Source: Candidatus Zhuqueibacterota bacterium | GTDB lineage: Bacteria; Zhuqueibacterota; Zhuqueibacteria; Thermofontimicrobiales; Sulfurfontimicrobiaceae | NCBI GenBank assembly: GCA_016927835.1 | Contig: JAFGMA010000187.1 | Location: forward strand, 1 to 51,361 | DNA: 51,361 nt | Direction: 5' to 3' | In this document: in pieces, positions 17,090-26,288 of the stretch | Position numbering within the stretch: position 1 is the stretch's first letter | Layout of the letters: each line of letters starts with the position of its first letter | Translations under genes and position numbers: made by a program | Notes under the pieces: generated by a model | Told to the model about the DNA's origin: nothing | Seen by the model: only the letters and a program-made list of their open reading frames with translations | Databases searched by the model: none

Positions 17090-18253
17090 TTAAAGCTGTC
17101 TCAGGTAATTTCGTGCTTTTCGGGCAAACTCGCTATCGGAATAAAATGCAAGCACATTATCAAATTCCATTTTCGCCTGATTGGTGTTGCCCGCTTTCAT
17201 AAATGTAAGTCCCAGCTTCATTTGCGCGTCGGGTGCCTTGTCGTTGTTATCGAATATAAAAACTTTTTCAAATTCGATAACCGCCTGCGTATATTTATTT
17301 TGCGCCAGGAAGCATTCTCCGAGAAAATATTGGCAGTTATCAGCGAGCGCGTTGTTGGCATCGGAATAGATGAGGTACTCGAATTGCTCGATCGCCTGTC
17401 GGAATTTTTCCGAAGTAAAATTCCGGACAGCCGTCTGGTATTTCGATTCAAACGGCGATACCTTTGGAGAAGCGGCGCTTTTTTTCGCTGGTGAGGAAGA
17501 TCGTGTTTTCGGCGTTGAAGCCGGTTGCGAAATCCTCGAATGTGAAGCCGATGATCTTTCCGATGTCGAAGCGGCGTAATTCATATTGGTTGACGATGGC
17601 TGATATGAGCTTCCGGCACCGCTCTTTTCGAGTTCCATCACCGCGATCTTTTCATCATATTTTTCCAGAACCGTTTTAAGGCTCTCGGCTTCGGAGTTCT
17701 TCGAATCGAGTACTTTGGCTAAGCGGTCGGCTTCTGAGTTCAATTGATTGAATTCCTCATTGCTCAATGAGCCTTCAAACTGATTCGCCTCCTCGCTGCC
17801 GCCCGATTTGCCGGTAACCTCGGAAACAGATGCATACTCTACCGGAGAATCATCTGCCAATTCAAAATCATCGGATAAAAAGCTGTCATCACTGAATTCA
17901 GCATCATCTGCGTCGGATTCCAGCAGACTTAAAATTTCGTTCATGTCATCGCTGCTTTGATCTCCGAATAAATCTGCGTTCGATTCTGAAAAACCATCTC
18001 CCGCATCATTATTGGCTGCTAATTCCATATCGCCGGTCAATGCTTCTTTATCTCCATCGTTGAGCAATGATGATAAGTCATCATTTTCTGATAAGCCGGC
18101 ACCATCTCCGCTAATATTTTCCGTTTCATCAAAGTCTTCGAAAGCAGGTTGCGGCGGTCTAACTCCGCAAACGATGAGCAATCCGAGCGCAATAATGATG
18201 AAGGAAACCACCGTGTTTCTGACCATTTTTCTGACATCTGCGTTGCTGTTCAT
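17090..18253 (-). CDS. Envelope TPR protein with acidic linker (CpoB/YbgF-like tail)
   Basis: A 387-aa protein with one N-terminal hydrophobic segment (about 13-29, ending LLIVC; signal anchor or atypical lipoprotein signal). Then come a long acidic, Asp/Glu/Ser-rich linker (about 35-150), a predicted coiled coil (about 160-210), a Ser/Pro/Lys-rich stretch (about 215-265) and three to four TPR-like repeats (about 270-387; FESKYQTAVRNFTSEKFRQA, CQYFLGECFLAQNKYTQA, APDAQMKLGLTFMKAGN). The tail resembles the Tol-Pal-associated CpoB/YbgF repeats, but no tol or pal gene is adjacent. GGGAG precedes the ATG by about 9 nt. Probably a scaffolding protein in the envelope. Confidence 0.75.
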   Translation of the reverse strand: MNSNADVRKMVRNTVVSFIIIALGLLIVCGVRPPQPAFEDFDETENISGDGAGLSENDDLSSLLNDGDKEALTGDMELAANNDAGDGFSESNADLFGDQSSDDMNEILSLLESDADDAEFSDDSFLSDDFELADDSPVEYASVSEVTGKSGGSEEANQFEGSLSNEEFNQLNSEADRLAKVLDSKNSEAESLKTVLEKYDEKIAVMELEKSGAGSSYQPSSTNMNYAASTSERSSASHSRISQPASTPKTRSSSPAKKSAASPKVSPFESKYQTAVRNFTSEKFRQAIEQFEYLIYSDANNALADNCQYFLGECFLAQNKYTQAVIEFEKVFIFDNNDKAPDAQMKLGLTFMKAGNTNQAKMEFDNVLAFYSDSEFARKARNYLRQL

Positions 18254-18428
18254 GATGCGTACTCCCTAAAAAAATGTTAAGAAATGTCAGAAGGATTGTC
18301 CGTTATCACTGTTTCCAAAGGCTATAGCGCCATCAGAAAGCCTTATGAAAAGGATATATCCCCTTGTATAATTATTTAAGAATTTGTTATAAATTGAAAT
18401 TGTATCGTAATGCTCTGGCTGCGCCAAA

Positions 18429-20141
18429 TTAATTTTCAGCAGCAGCTTCGGCTATGAGTTGTTTTGCACTTCGAATGTGCGTGTCTGTAATTTTTTCACC
18501 TCCCAACAGTTTTGCGATTGCCATTGCCCATTCTTCACCGGACAATTTTTTGATTGATGTGCGCGTGTGATCGTTTTCGAATATTTTTTCAACGATGTAA
18601 TGACTGTCGCTCATACTCGCAATTTGCGGCAAATGTGTAATACATATTATTTGGTGCGATTTGGATAAATTTTTGAGGCTTCTGCCAACAGCCTGGGCAA
18701 TTCTGCCCGAAACACCGATATCGATTTCATCGAAAATCATGACTGGCAAACGGTCAGATTCGGCTTGCACGGATTTCAGCGCTAACATAATGCGAGATAA
18801 TTCGCCACCTGATGCTACTCTTGCCAGGGGTTTTACCGCTGAACCCGGATTGACCGCAATCAGAAATTCGACATTGTCAATACCACGAGCGGTTGTTTTT
18901 AATCGCTTCCCATTCAGTGCAACAAATCCGTGTTCATCCGGTGTGTGCTCAATCGCCACCTTGAATTCCGTGCGCTGCATCCCGAGCCGTTCCAAATGTT
19001 TCACTATCATCTGCTCCAATAAAGAAGCTTTATTTTTGCGTGCCTCCGAGAGCTTTATACAGAGCTCGGATAACTCCTGACGGGCAGTTTCAAAATTCTT
19101 TTTCAATTTGGCGATTGATGAATCAAAGTTTGCAAAATTGTCCAGTTCCTGGCGCAACTCATCTCTGCGTTTTAGTACTTCGTCAATTGATCCGCCATAT
19201 TTCTTCTTCAAGCCGGAGAACAGATTCAAGCGCTCCCGGATTTCCTCCAATCTGTCGGGATTGAATTCGATGCCGGAGCTATAATGCTGCAAAACTTTGG
19301 CAATTTCATCAACTATTATTTTTGCCGATTCGCATTCGTTATTTAAATTAGCCAGGCGCGAATCGATTTCTTTTAATTCTTCGAGTTGCTCACCTGCCCG
19401 GGCGAGTAATTCATAAGCCGAGCCTTCGCTATCATATAATTGTTCGCATATTGCTGTCGAAAGCTGATACAACCGTTCACTGTTTTCCAGCAATTTTTCT
19501 TCTCTAAGCAGTTCTTCCTCTTCGCCTTCTTCAGGATTAACAGATTCAATTTCATCAAGCTGGAATTCGAATATTTCCTTTTTTTCCTCAGACAAGCGTG
19601 CCTTTTGGTGAAATTCTTCAAGCTCTCTGGTCATTCGCTGCAATTGCTGATATTTATTCTCAACTTCAGATACCATCTCAGTCAGACCGCTGAAATGATC
19701 CAGGAATTGGAGATGTTTGCTAATTTTAAGCAGCGATTGATGCTCGTGTTGTCCATGAAGGTCAACCAAAATATCCCCAACCTGTTCGAGCGTAGAAACC
19801 TGAACCGGTGTATCGTTGATGAAGGAACGACTTCGACCGCTGCTTAAGATTTCCCGCCGCAAAATCAATTCATTTCCGTTTTGATCAAGTTCAGCTTGTT
19901 TCAAGAAATTCTGAACTTCGCCCGAGCCTTCGGTCGAAAAAATTACCTCGATAACAGCTTTTGCTGCCCCCTCCCGCAGAGAGCTCACAGCAGCGCGATC
20001 TCCGAGAACCGTGTTGAGGGCGCCAAGCAGTATCGATTTGCCGGCTCCGGTTTCTCCGGTAAGAATATTCAAACCTTTATCAAAAGTGACACTAACATCA
20101 TCCAGGAGCGCATAATTCTTGACAAATAAAGATTTGATCAT
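18429..20141 (-). CDS. recN: DNA repair ATPase RecN
   Basis: SMC-like ATPase used in double-strand-break repair, 570 aa. Seen: Walker A GETGAGKS (29-36), long coiled-coil arms in the middle, the ABC signature ASGGELSRIMLALK, Walker B VMIFDEIDIGVSG, and the His-switch region CITHLPQIASMSD. It starts 9 nt after the stop of the propeller protein gene, with its GGGAG site inside that gene's end, so it is translated from the same transcript. No LexA-type box is evident nearby. Confidence 0.96.
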   Translation of the reverse strand: MIKSLFVKNYALLDDVSVTFDKGLNILTGETGAGKSILLGALNTVLGDRAAVSSLREGAAKAVIEVIFSTEGSGEVQNFLKQAELDQNGNELILRREILSSGRSRSFINDTPVQVSTLEQVGDILVDLHGQHEHQSLLKISKHLQFLDHFSGLTEMVSEVENKYQQLQRMTRELEEFHQKARLSEEKKEIFEFQLDEIESVNPEEGEEEELLREEKLLENSERLYQLSTAICEQLYDSEGSAYELLARAGEQLEELKEIDSRLANLNNECESAKIIVDEIAKVLQHYSSGIEFNPDRLEEIRERLNLFSGLKKKYGGSIDEVLKRRDELRQELDNFANFDSSIAKLKKNFETARQELSELCIKLSEARKNKASLLEQMIVKHLERLGMQRTEFKVAIEHTPDEHGFVALNGKRLKTTARGIDNVEFLIAVNPGSAVKPLARVASGGELSRIMLALKSVQAESDRLPVMIFDEIDIGVSGRIAQAVGRSLKNLSKSHQIICITHLPQIASMSDSHYIVEKIFENDHTRTSIKKLSGEEWAMAIAKLLGGEKITDTHIRSAKQLIAEAAAEN

Positions 20142-20150
20142 ATAATTTAT

Positions 20151-22364
20151 TTACTCCCTGATTACTGCGACTTTTGATACATTCTTTTGCCCATCTTCAC
20201 TATGCGCAACGATGATGTAGATGCCGCTGGCAACAGGTTCATTTTTATCATTTTGCCCGTTCCAGACGACATGACCACCGAAACCACCAGCCTGCGGATT
20301 ATCCGCCGGAATATTGCGTACGAGCAAGCCATTGATTGTAAAAATCTGTACGGAGATCGTGTTTCGTGCCAAATTCTTGATGGTCAGGTATGCGCTGCCG
20401 CCATAGCGGAATGGATTGGGATAAACCTGCATGCTGTCATACTTTGCGGCTGTGGCAGCGGTAAATCCGGTTCCCAATACAGATAAGCCGTTACTGGTAC
20501 CGACGTACAGGTCACCCGTTGCCCCATTGTACGTAATAGAGTTGATATAATCGCTCACCAGTGGTGATTGCTGCGAGCTATATTCAACTCGGGCAAAACG
20601 ATCACTGCCCGGAATCATGGTGATGCCTTCAGTAGTTCCGACCCAGATGTTATTTTGGGCATCAACTTCCAGCGCGTTAATATCGTTGCTTATGATTTCG
20701 AACACGCTATCGACGCGCGCTTCATTGCCGATTGTGTACCATCGATTCAATCCCTTGTTGGTGCCGATCCACATAACGCCTTCGAGATCCTCAACAATCG
20801 CCTGGATTTGGTTGCTGTACAAGCCATCCGAAATCGTCAGATGCCCGCTGATTTGGTCATCGGAGGTGTTGGTTGGCGTGTCTCCCGGATTGAGAACGGT
20901 AATGCCTTTATCGTCTGTGCCAACCCATACTCTGTCAAATTGGTCAATGGTAAGAACCCAGGTTTTATCGGTTGAAATGCCGCCGGATGTTTGGGCAAAA
21001 TTCTGCCATTCGAGATCGGGCGTTATCACTGCCAGCGGATTCCTGGTCATTGCAAGCCGGTTGATGATCCAGATATTGCCTTTTGAATCGATATCCAGAT
21101 CGTTCACAATGTAATAATTTGAACTGGCTTCGGACAGGTACGGATCTGTGAGTGTCGTAACTTCACCATCATCGTCAACAAGCGTGATTCCACCGCCAAG
21201 GCTGCCGAACCATTTTCTGTTTTGCTGATCGACGATTGTGGTTACGAAGCCGCTTTGAATTTGGCTTTGCTCCAGGGGTACCTTTGTCCAGGTCGCACCA
21301 TCAAAGGTTGCAATACCACCTCGTTCGCAGGCGCACCAAACAACTTTATTCTTGTCCACGACGACGTCAATAAATTTGTTATATGCCGGACCTGGCGGAA
21401 GCACAATTTGCCAGCTTGCAGAATCAGGCTCATAAAACGCCAATCCTTTTTCGGTGCCTTCTATTCGACCGATCCACAAGGTGCCATCTTTCGCCATCGC
21501 CATCGTTTTGACGTAGGTGATACGATTGCCAACCCGCGTCCACTGGTTTTGCTCGGTTAATCTAAAAACGCCTTCTCGAGTCCCCGCGTATAACGTATCC
21601 TGATTTTCAAAGAGCACATTTACATCGATTGATTGCAGCCCATTATTCAGCGATTGCCAGCTTTCGCCATTGAGGCGGGCAACGCCTTTTTCTGTAGCGG
21701 CGTACATAACGTCGTTCGCTCTGGCAAAATCCCGAATGACGTTGCCGGGTAATCCATTCGAAGTAGTATAATTGATCCAGCTTTCAGGATCCTTCAAGTT
21801 TACTTTTTCGAGGCTGGATTTGGCAATCCCATAATCGGTTGCTGCCCAGACATCTCTTCTATCGAGATAAATTTTGTTGACGGAAATTCTATCCTCAAAA
21901 TTTCCAAGCGTATAATATGATTCTTTTACCTCGCGGTTGCTTTTCACGTACAGACTGACACCGTTATCGAATCCAATCAATACCGAATCACCGACAGCGA
22001 CCAAATCATTGATAATGTGCCGCTGATAATCATAAATTGGTTCGAAATAATCGGAGTCTTTGTGCAGAATATGGATCACGCCGGTGAATAAACCGATCCA
22101 GATGTCTCCGCCTGAGTCATATTCAATCGCTCGAACATCAATGGAATTCAGCCCATCAACATTGGTAAATTGCTGATATTGATTATCCAGGCTATTTAGC
22201 TTGAATATGCCGCCATTTGTCGCGCACCAGATGTCCTGATCAGAAATTACAATATCACGTATTTCATTCATGGTGGCGTACGTTTTCCAAATTCTGGTTT
22301 GTGCAAATGTCATACCACAGAATAGCAGCACGCTTATTCCCAGGAAAGATAATGCTTTATTCAT
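20151..22364 (-). CDS. Secreted beta-propeller protein with FlgD-like sorting tail
   Basis: A 737-aa exported protein. The signal peptide covers about 1-21 (ends TFAQ). The body consists of repeated blades of the two-component-regulator propeller type (DIWCATNGGIFKLN, DIWIGLFTGVIHI, MYAATEKGVARLNG, TLWIGRIEG, VWVGTDDKGITVLN, MWIGTNKGLNRW, IWVGTTEGITMI). The tail, starting at VYPNPFRYGG and ending in WNGQNDKNEPVASGIYIIVA, is a FlgD/type-A sorting Ig-like module, as on secreted proteins of Bacteroidota and relatives. There is no kinase or membrane domain, so it is not a hybrid sensor. It lies 22 nt after ribH and 9 nt before recN. The ligand is unknown. Confidence 0.88.
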   Translation of the reverse strand: MNKALSFLGISVLLFCGMTFAQTRIWKTYATMNEIRDIVISDQDIWCATNGGIFKLNSLDNQYQQFTNVDGLNSIDVRAIEYDSGGDIWIGLFTGVIHILHKDSDYFEPIYDYQRHIINDLVAVGDSVLIGFDNGVSLYVKSNREVKESYYTLGNFEDRISVNKIYLDRRDVWAATDYGIAKSSLEKVNLKDPESWINYTTSNGLPGNVIRDFARANDVMYAATEKGVARLNGESWQSLNNGLQSIDVNVLFENQDTLYAGTREGVFRLTEQNQWTRVGNRITYVKTMAMAKDGTLWIGRIEGTEKGLAFYEPDSASWQIVLPPGPAYNKFIDVVVDKNKVVWCACERGGIATFDGATWTKVPLEQSQIQSGFVTTIVDQQNRKWFGSLGGGITLVDDDGEVTTLTDPYLSEASSNYYIVNDLDIDSKGNIWIINRLAMTRNPLAVITPDLEWQNFAQTSGGISTDKTWVLTIDQFDRVWVGTDDKGITVLNPGDTPTNTSDDQISGHLTISDGLYSNQIQAIVEDLEGVMWIGTNKGLNRWYTIGNEARVDSVFEIISNDINALEVDAQNNIWVGTTEGITMIPGSDRFARVEYSSQQSPLVSDYINSITYNGATGDLYVGTSNGLSVLGTGFTAATAAKYDSMQVYPNPFRYGGSAYLTIKNLARNTISVQIFTINGLLVRNIPADNPQAGGFGGHVVWNGQNDKNEPVASGIYIIVAHSEDGQKNVSKVAVIRE

Positions 22365-22386
22365 ATCATTCTTCTTACAATGTTGT

Positions 22387-22860
22387 TTATTCTTCTTTCA
22401 ATTTTGTAAATAAATCCACCATCTCAATCGCACTGAGTGCAGCGTCCCACCCCTTATTGCCGGCTTTTGTACCGGCGCGTTCGATCGCTTGTTCCAGCGT
22501 ATCGGTGGTCAGGACACCATAAGCGATGGGAAGTCCGAATTCCAGCGACGTATGGGCGATGCCTTTGGTCGCCTCTGCCGCAATGTAATCGAAGTGAGGC
22601 GTTGCTCCTCGAATAAGCGCTCCCAGACAAATGATCGCCGCATATTTACCCGAGGAAGCCATCTTTTTGGCAGCGATTGGAATTTCAAATGATCCCGGAA
22701 CCCACGCAATCTCAATATTATCATCCTGAGCCTCGTGTCGCAGCAGGCAATCCATTGCCCCTTCCAGTAGTTTGGTGGAAATGAATTCATTAAATCGGCT
22801 CACAACAATACCGAACTTGCGATCTTTTGCTGTGAGAAATCCTTGATATATCTTTGGCAT
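22387..22860 (-). CDS. ribH: 6,7-dimethyl-8-ribityllumazine synthase
   Basis: Condenses 5-amino-6-ribitylaminouracil with dihydroxybutanone phosphate in riboflavin synthesis. 157 aa, normal length. Family signatures: [10 protein letters not shown] near the N-terminus, [31 protein letters not shown] with its active-site His, and [20 protein letters not shown] followed by NKG. GGAGACGAA precedes the ATG. It lies 26 nt after ribBA in the rib transcript. Confidence 0.96.
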   Translation of the reverse strand: MPKIYQGFLTAKDRKFGIVVSRFNEFISTKLLEGAMDCLLRHEAQDDNIEIAWVPGSFEIPIAAKKMASSGKYAAIICLGALIRGATPHFDYIAAEATKGIAHTSLEFGLPIAYGVLTTDTLEQAIERAGTKAGNKGWDAALSAIEMVDLFTKLKEE

Positions 22861-22886
22861 TTCGTCTCCATACCAATTGAGGATTG

Positions 22887-24131
22887 TTATTTTTTAGTGC
22901 CTGATTCCCCGGCTAAATCAAGATTATTTTTACCGAGAATTAAATGTCCCAATTTGTCGCGCTTGGTCTCAAGGTAATGCGCATTCACTTCGTTGGGTTC
23001 GATTTCAATGGGTACACGTTCCACAATTTTTAGTCCGTAGCCTTCCAAACCGGCTCGCTTTGCAGGGTTGTTGGTGAGTAGAAGAATTTCAGTGATGCCA
23101 AGATCAGCTAAAATTTGGGCGCCCACACCGTAATCGCGTAAATCGGCTTCGAATCCCAGTGCTTGGTTGGCTTCAACCGTGTCTTTGCCCTGATCTTGCA
23201 ATTGATAGGCTAAAATTTTGTTCGCCAGCCCGATTCCTCGACCTTCCTGCCGCATATAAAGCAACACGCCGCGCCCGATTTCATTGATTTTTCTCAATGC
23301 AAATTCAAGCTGTTCGCCGCAATCGCAGCGTTTTGAGCCGAAGATATCGCCGGTGAGACATTCTGAATGCACCCTGACCAGCACTGGTTCATTCGTGGAA
23401 ATATCGCCTTTGGTCAACGCAAGATGATGATGCTCATCCAAATCGCTCGCATACAAATGCAGCTTGAAATTTCCGAATTTCGTCGGGAAGTCCAGGGAAG
23501 CCTTTTTGTGAACCAGGCGATCTTTGAGACTACGATAGGTGATCAAATCTCTGACCGTGATCAGCTTGAGATCAAATTCTTCCGCGATCTCCTTCAAGCG
23601 AGGCACGCGTGCCATTGTGCCGTCTTCATCCATGATTTCACAAAGAACGCCAGCCGGATAAAAGCCAGCCAGGCGCGCCAGATCGACGACGGCTTCTGTA
23701 TGACCCGCACGCCGAAGAACACCCCCGGATCGCGCTTTCAGCGGAAAAATATGTCCCGGACGAGCCAGGTCCTGGGGCTTGGTATTTGGATCGATGAGCG
23801 CCTTGACCGTCTGCGCGCGATCATGTGCGGAAATGCCGGTTGTCGTATTCGTAAGTGCATCCACTGACACGGTAAATGAGGTTCCCATACGCGCTGTATT
23901 ATCGGTCACCATCGGATGCAGATCCAGTTCTGTCAGTCGTTCCTGGGTCATCGGAACGCAAATCAGTCCACGACCATGTTTTGCCATAAAATTTATTTTT
24001 TGCGGCGTTACCTTGTCCGCAGCCAGGATAAAATCACCTTCGTTCTCGCGATCTTCATCATCCGCAATGATTAAAATTTTACCTTCCCTGAAATCCTTAA
24101 TCGCTTCTTCAATCGTATTAAATTTTATCAT
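22887..24131 (-). CDS. ribBA: Bifunctional DHBP synthase / GTP cyclohydrolase II
   Basis: Two riboflavin-precursor enzymes in one chain (414 aa). Residues 1-200 are 3,4-dihydroxy-2-butanone 4-phosphate synthase ([11 protein letters not shown], the [11 protein letters not shown] loop, [22 protein letters not shown]). From about 205 on is GTP cyclohydrolase II, with zinc ligands in [20 protein letters not shown] and the catalytic region [14 protein letters not shown]. Both sites look intact. AGGGATAAACG precedes the ATG. A 120-nt gap separates it from the upstream riboflavin synthase gene; it contains an AAATGGT/ACCATTT hairpin with a T/A-rich loop (24211-24236), which could hold an internal control point. 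Confidence 0.96.
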   Translation of the reverse strand: MIKFNTIEEAIKDFREGKILIIADDEDRENEGDFILAADKVTPQKINFMAKHGRGLICVPMTQERLTELDLHPMVTDNTARMGTSFTVSVDALTNTTTGISAHDRAQTVKALIDPNTKPQDLARPGHIFPLKARSGGVLRRAGHTEAVVDLARLAGFYPAGVLCEIMDEDGTMARVPRLKEIAEEFDLKLITVRDLITYRSLKDRLVHKKASLDFPTKFGNFKLHLYASDLDEHHHLALTKGDISTNEPVLVRVHSECLTGDIFGSKRCDCGEQLEFALRKINEIGRGVLLYMRQEGRGIGLANKILAYQLQDQGKDTVEANQALGFEADLRDYGVGAQILADLGITEILLLTNNPAKRAGLEGYGLKIVERVPIEIEPNEVNAHYLETKRDKLGHLILGKNNLDLAGESGTKK

Positions 24132-24251
24132 CGTTTATCCCTGTCCGATCAGTTCCTGAGGCTGGATTCCATAGCTTGTTCCTCTAAAAGCGTTATACAA
24201 ATTAAAGTTAAAATGGTATAAAAAAAATAACCATTTGTTGTAATCCGCCTC

Positions 24252-24890
24252 CTAAAATCCCATTTCGTTCAACCATTTTTCGGTCATGATTTTTTTTGTT
24301 CGATTGAACATCATCAATCGTTCAATATATTTTCCGATTAAATCAACTTCAATATTTACAGTATGTCCAATCCGTTTTTGCGCCAATGCTGTGGTGCGCA
24401 GCGTATGCGGAATAATCGCCAGTGTGATGTTGTGCTCGCTTAGCGCTGCAATCGTCAGGCTGATACCGTCGATTGCGATCGAGCCTTTGGGAATGGTGTA
24501 TTTCAAAAGCTCATCCGGAAGCTCAACTATCAACAGCGCATCAGTTCCGTTATTGTCGAAGGCGACAATCCTGCCAACCGCATCAACGTGACCCTGCACA
24601 ATGTGTCCGCCAAGCCGGTCCGCCGGACGCAGGGCGCGTTCGAGATTCACGTATTCGCCGCGCCGCAACGTTGTCAGCGTGCTTCGGGAAAGCGTTTCTT
24701 CGACCGCATCCGCTTCAAAAAAGTCGTTTTTGACATGGATTACCGTCAGGCAAACGCCGTTGACACAAATGCTGTCATCAATTTTCAGGTCATCCAAAAC
24801 TTTGTGTGCCTGGATTTTGAAGCGCATTCTGTCAGCCTGGCGAATCGCCGAAGCGACATTGCCCAATTCTTCTATGATGCCGGTGAACAT
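24252..24890 (-). CDS. ribE: Riboflavin synthase, alpha chain
   Basis: Dismutates two 6,7-dimethyl-8-ribityllumazine molecules to riboflavin. 212 aa, made of two similar lumazine-binding barrels: MFTGIIEELG at the start, SICVNGVCLTV in the first barrel, GGHIVQGHVDAVG joining to the second, and GSIAIDGISLTI in the second. A short C-terminal extension after IGKYIERL (about 20 residues, ending EKWLNEMGF) goes beyond the usual end. It starts 4 nt after the ribD stop codon, so the two are translationally linked. Confidence 0.95.
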   Translation of the reverse strand: MFTGIIEELGNVASAIRQADRMRFKIQAHKVLDDLKIDDSICVNGVCLTVIHVKNDFFEADAVEETLSRSTLTTLRRGEYVNLERALRPADRLGGHIVQGHVDAVGRIVAFDNNGTDALLIVELPDELLKYTIPKGSIAIDGISLTIAALSEHNITLAIIPHTLRTTALAQKRIGHTVNIEVDLIGKYIERLMMFNRTKKIMTEKWLNEMGF

Positions 24891-24894
24891 GGTA

Positions 24895-26007
24895 TTATGG
24901 TTCCTGTTCCGGATAAATCAAGCTGCCCTTGACAATCATATCGCGATCCGAACGATGCCATTCCGTTTCTGATATTTTTATTGAATTACCAATTTGTAAT
25001 ATCGACAGGTTCTTGATTGCCGGTACGCCGCTGCCGATAATAATCGGCGCAACAAAAACGACAACACGATCCGCAAGACGATTTTTCAAAATAGACGTGA
25101 TGAGTTCAGCGCCTCCTTCAACTAAAAGCGTCGTAATACCGCGTGAGCCCAGCTTTTTCCATAAAGCGACAATATCAATTTGATGCGCACCATTTTGTTC
25201 GGCGATAATAATCTGAACGCCATTGTTTCGAATTTGTTCAATTTTTGAAGCGGGCGCTGAAGCGGTTGTAACAAGTATGGTTTTGCTGATATCGCTGGCT
25301 GTTAGCAATCTGGAGGAAAGCGGGATTCTGAGTTTGCTGTCGATAACGATTCGCATCGGATTCACGCCAGTTACATGGCGCAGGTTGAGTTGCGGATCAT
25401 CCGCGAGAACGGTTCCGATGCCAACCATCACCGCATCATGTTGGCGCCGCAGCTCATGCGCGAATTTCAATGATGTTTGAGAAGAAATCCACCGAGAGTG
25501 ACCGGTGGCGGTGGCGATGCGTCCGTCAAGGCTTTGCGCAAATTTAATCGTTGTCAACGGGATGCCGAATTGGCGATGCCTGGTGAAGCCTGCGATCAGT
25601 TCCTGGCATTCGGCTTCAAGGGGACCGATTTGAACCTCGATCCCATGTTTTTTCAAAGCGTTGAAGCCTTTCATATTGACCAGCGGATCCGGATCAATGC
25701 AGCCGATTACTACGCGTTGTATCTGGGCCTGGATGATCGCATGGGTACAGGGAGGGGTTTTGCCATAATGGCTACACGGCTCAAGCGTGACATACATAGT
25801 TGCGCCGGTAATATCTGATTTGGCATTTTTTATCGCGACGATTTCCGCATGATGGTCGCCATACTGCGCGTGATACCCTTCCGAAATGATCTTTCCATTG
25901 TTCACAATGACTGCACCCACCATCGGATTCGGACTAACCCGTCCCATTCCTTTCCATGCCAGCTTTATTGCGCGCCTGAGGAATCTTTCATCATCGGATT
26001 TAACCAT
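24895..26007 (-). CDS. ribD: Riboflavin deaminase/reductase RibD
   Basis: Bifunctional pyrimidine deaminase and reductase of the riboflavin pathway, 370 aa. The zinc deaminase domain shows HAEIVAIKNA and EPCSHYGKTPPCTHAI. The reductase domain from about 145 has TIKFAQSLDGRIAT, SRWISS, MVGIGTVLADDPQLN and VEGGAEL. No good Shine-Dalgarno precedes the ATG, but the start (MVKSDDERFLRRAIKLAWKG) fits the family. First gene of the rib unit; a promoter is placed at 26061-26089. The leader is too short for an FMN riboswitch. Confidence 0.95.
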   Translation of the reverse strand: MVKSDDERFLRRAIKLAWKGMGRVSPNPMVGAVIVNNGKIISEGYHAQYGDHHAEIVAIKNAKSDITGATMYVTLEPCSHYGKTPPCTHAIIQAQIQRVVIGCIDPDPLVNMKGFNALKKHGIEVQIGPLEAECQELIAGFTRHRQFGIPLTTIKFAQSLDGRIATATGHSRWISSQTSLKFAHELRRQHDAVMVGIGTVLADDPQLNLRHVTGVNPMRIVIDSKLRIPLSSRLLTASDISKTILVTTASAPASKIEQIRNNGVQIIIAEQNGAHQIDIVALWKKLGSRGITTLLVEGGAELITSILKNRLADRVVVFVAPIIIGSGVPAIKNLSILQIGNSIKISETEWHRSDRDMIVKGSLIYPEQEP

Positions 26008-26060
26008 CGAATTTTTGAAGTTTTGGAAATCGTGGAATATGATGTAATTTTTTGCGTTAG

Positions 26061-26089
26061 AATATAAACAATATTTAATTTCAAGTCAA
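26061..26089 (-). promoter_or_regulatory. Sigma-70-type promoter for the rib operon
   Basis: On the minus strand TTGACT (26084-26089) and TATATT (26061-26066) are separated by exactly 17 bp. The predicted leader before ribD is about 50 nt. Confidence 0.65.
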
Positions 26090-26140
26090 GCGATTTTTGA
26101 AACCAGGCAACAACGGTATCAACCACAGAAATTTGATTTA

Positions 26141-26188
26141 TTACAACTTATAGTATTAATTTCAAAATTGTCACACAAAATATAGTAT
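26141..26188. promoter_or_regulatory. Two NrdR-box-like sites upstream of nrdJ
   Basis: ACACAAAATATAGTAT at 26173-26188 matches the NrdR box pattern (acaCwAtATmtwGTgt) at about 14 of 16 positions. A weaker one, TTACAACTTATAGTAT, lies at 26141-26156 (about 11 of 16). They start 32 bp apart, the three-helical-turn spacing known for paired NrdR sites, and lie just upstream of the nrdJ -35 element. NrdR is the ATP/dATP-sensing repressor of ribonucleotide reductase genes. Its own gene is not in the window. Confidence 0.65.
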
Positions 26189-26205
26189 AGTTTTTTATTT
26201 TTTTC

Positions 26206-26234
26206 TTGACTATTCAAGCATGTTAGGTTATATT
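26206..26234 (+). promoter_or_regulatory. Sigma-70-type promoter for nrdJ
   Basis: TTGACT (26206-26211), a 17-bp spacer, then TATATT (26229-26234). Transcription would begin near 26241, giving a leader of about 48 nt with AGGAGAG before the nrdJ ATG. No cobalamin riboswitch fits in so short a leader. Confidence 0.7.
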
Positions 26235-26288
26235 GTACCGGCTTAAAAATGAACCTTTCTTTATAAATACGAAAAGCAGGAGAGATCG

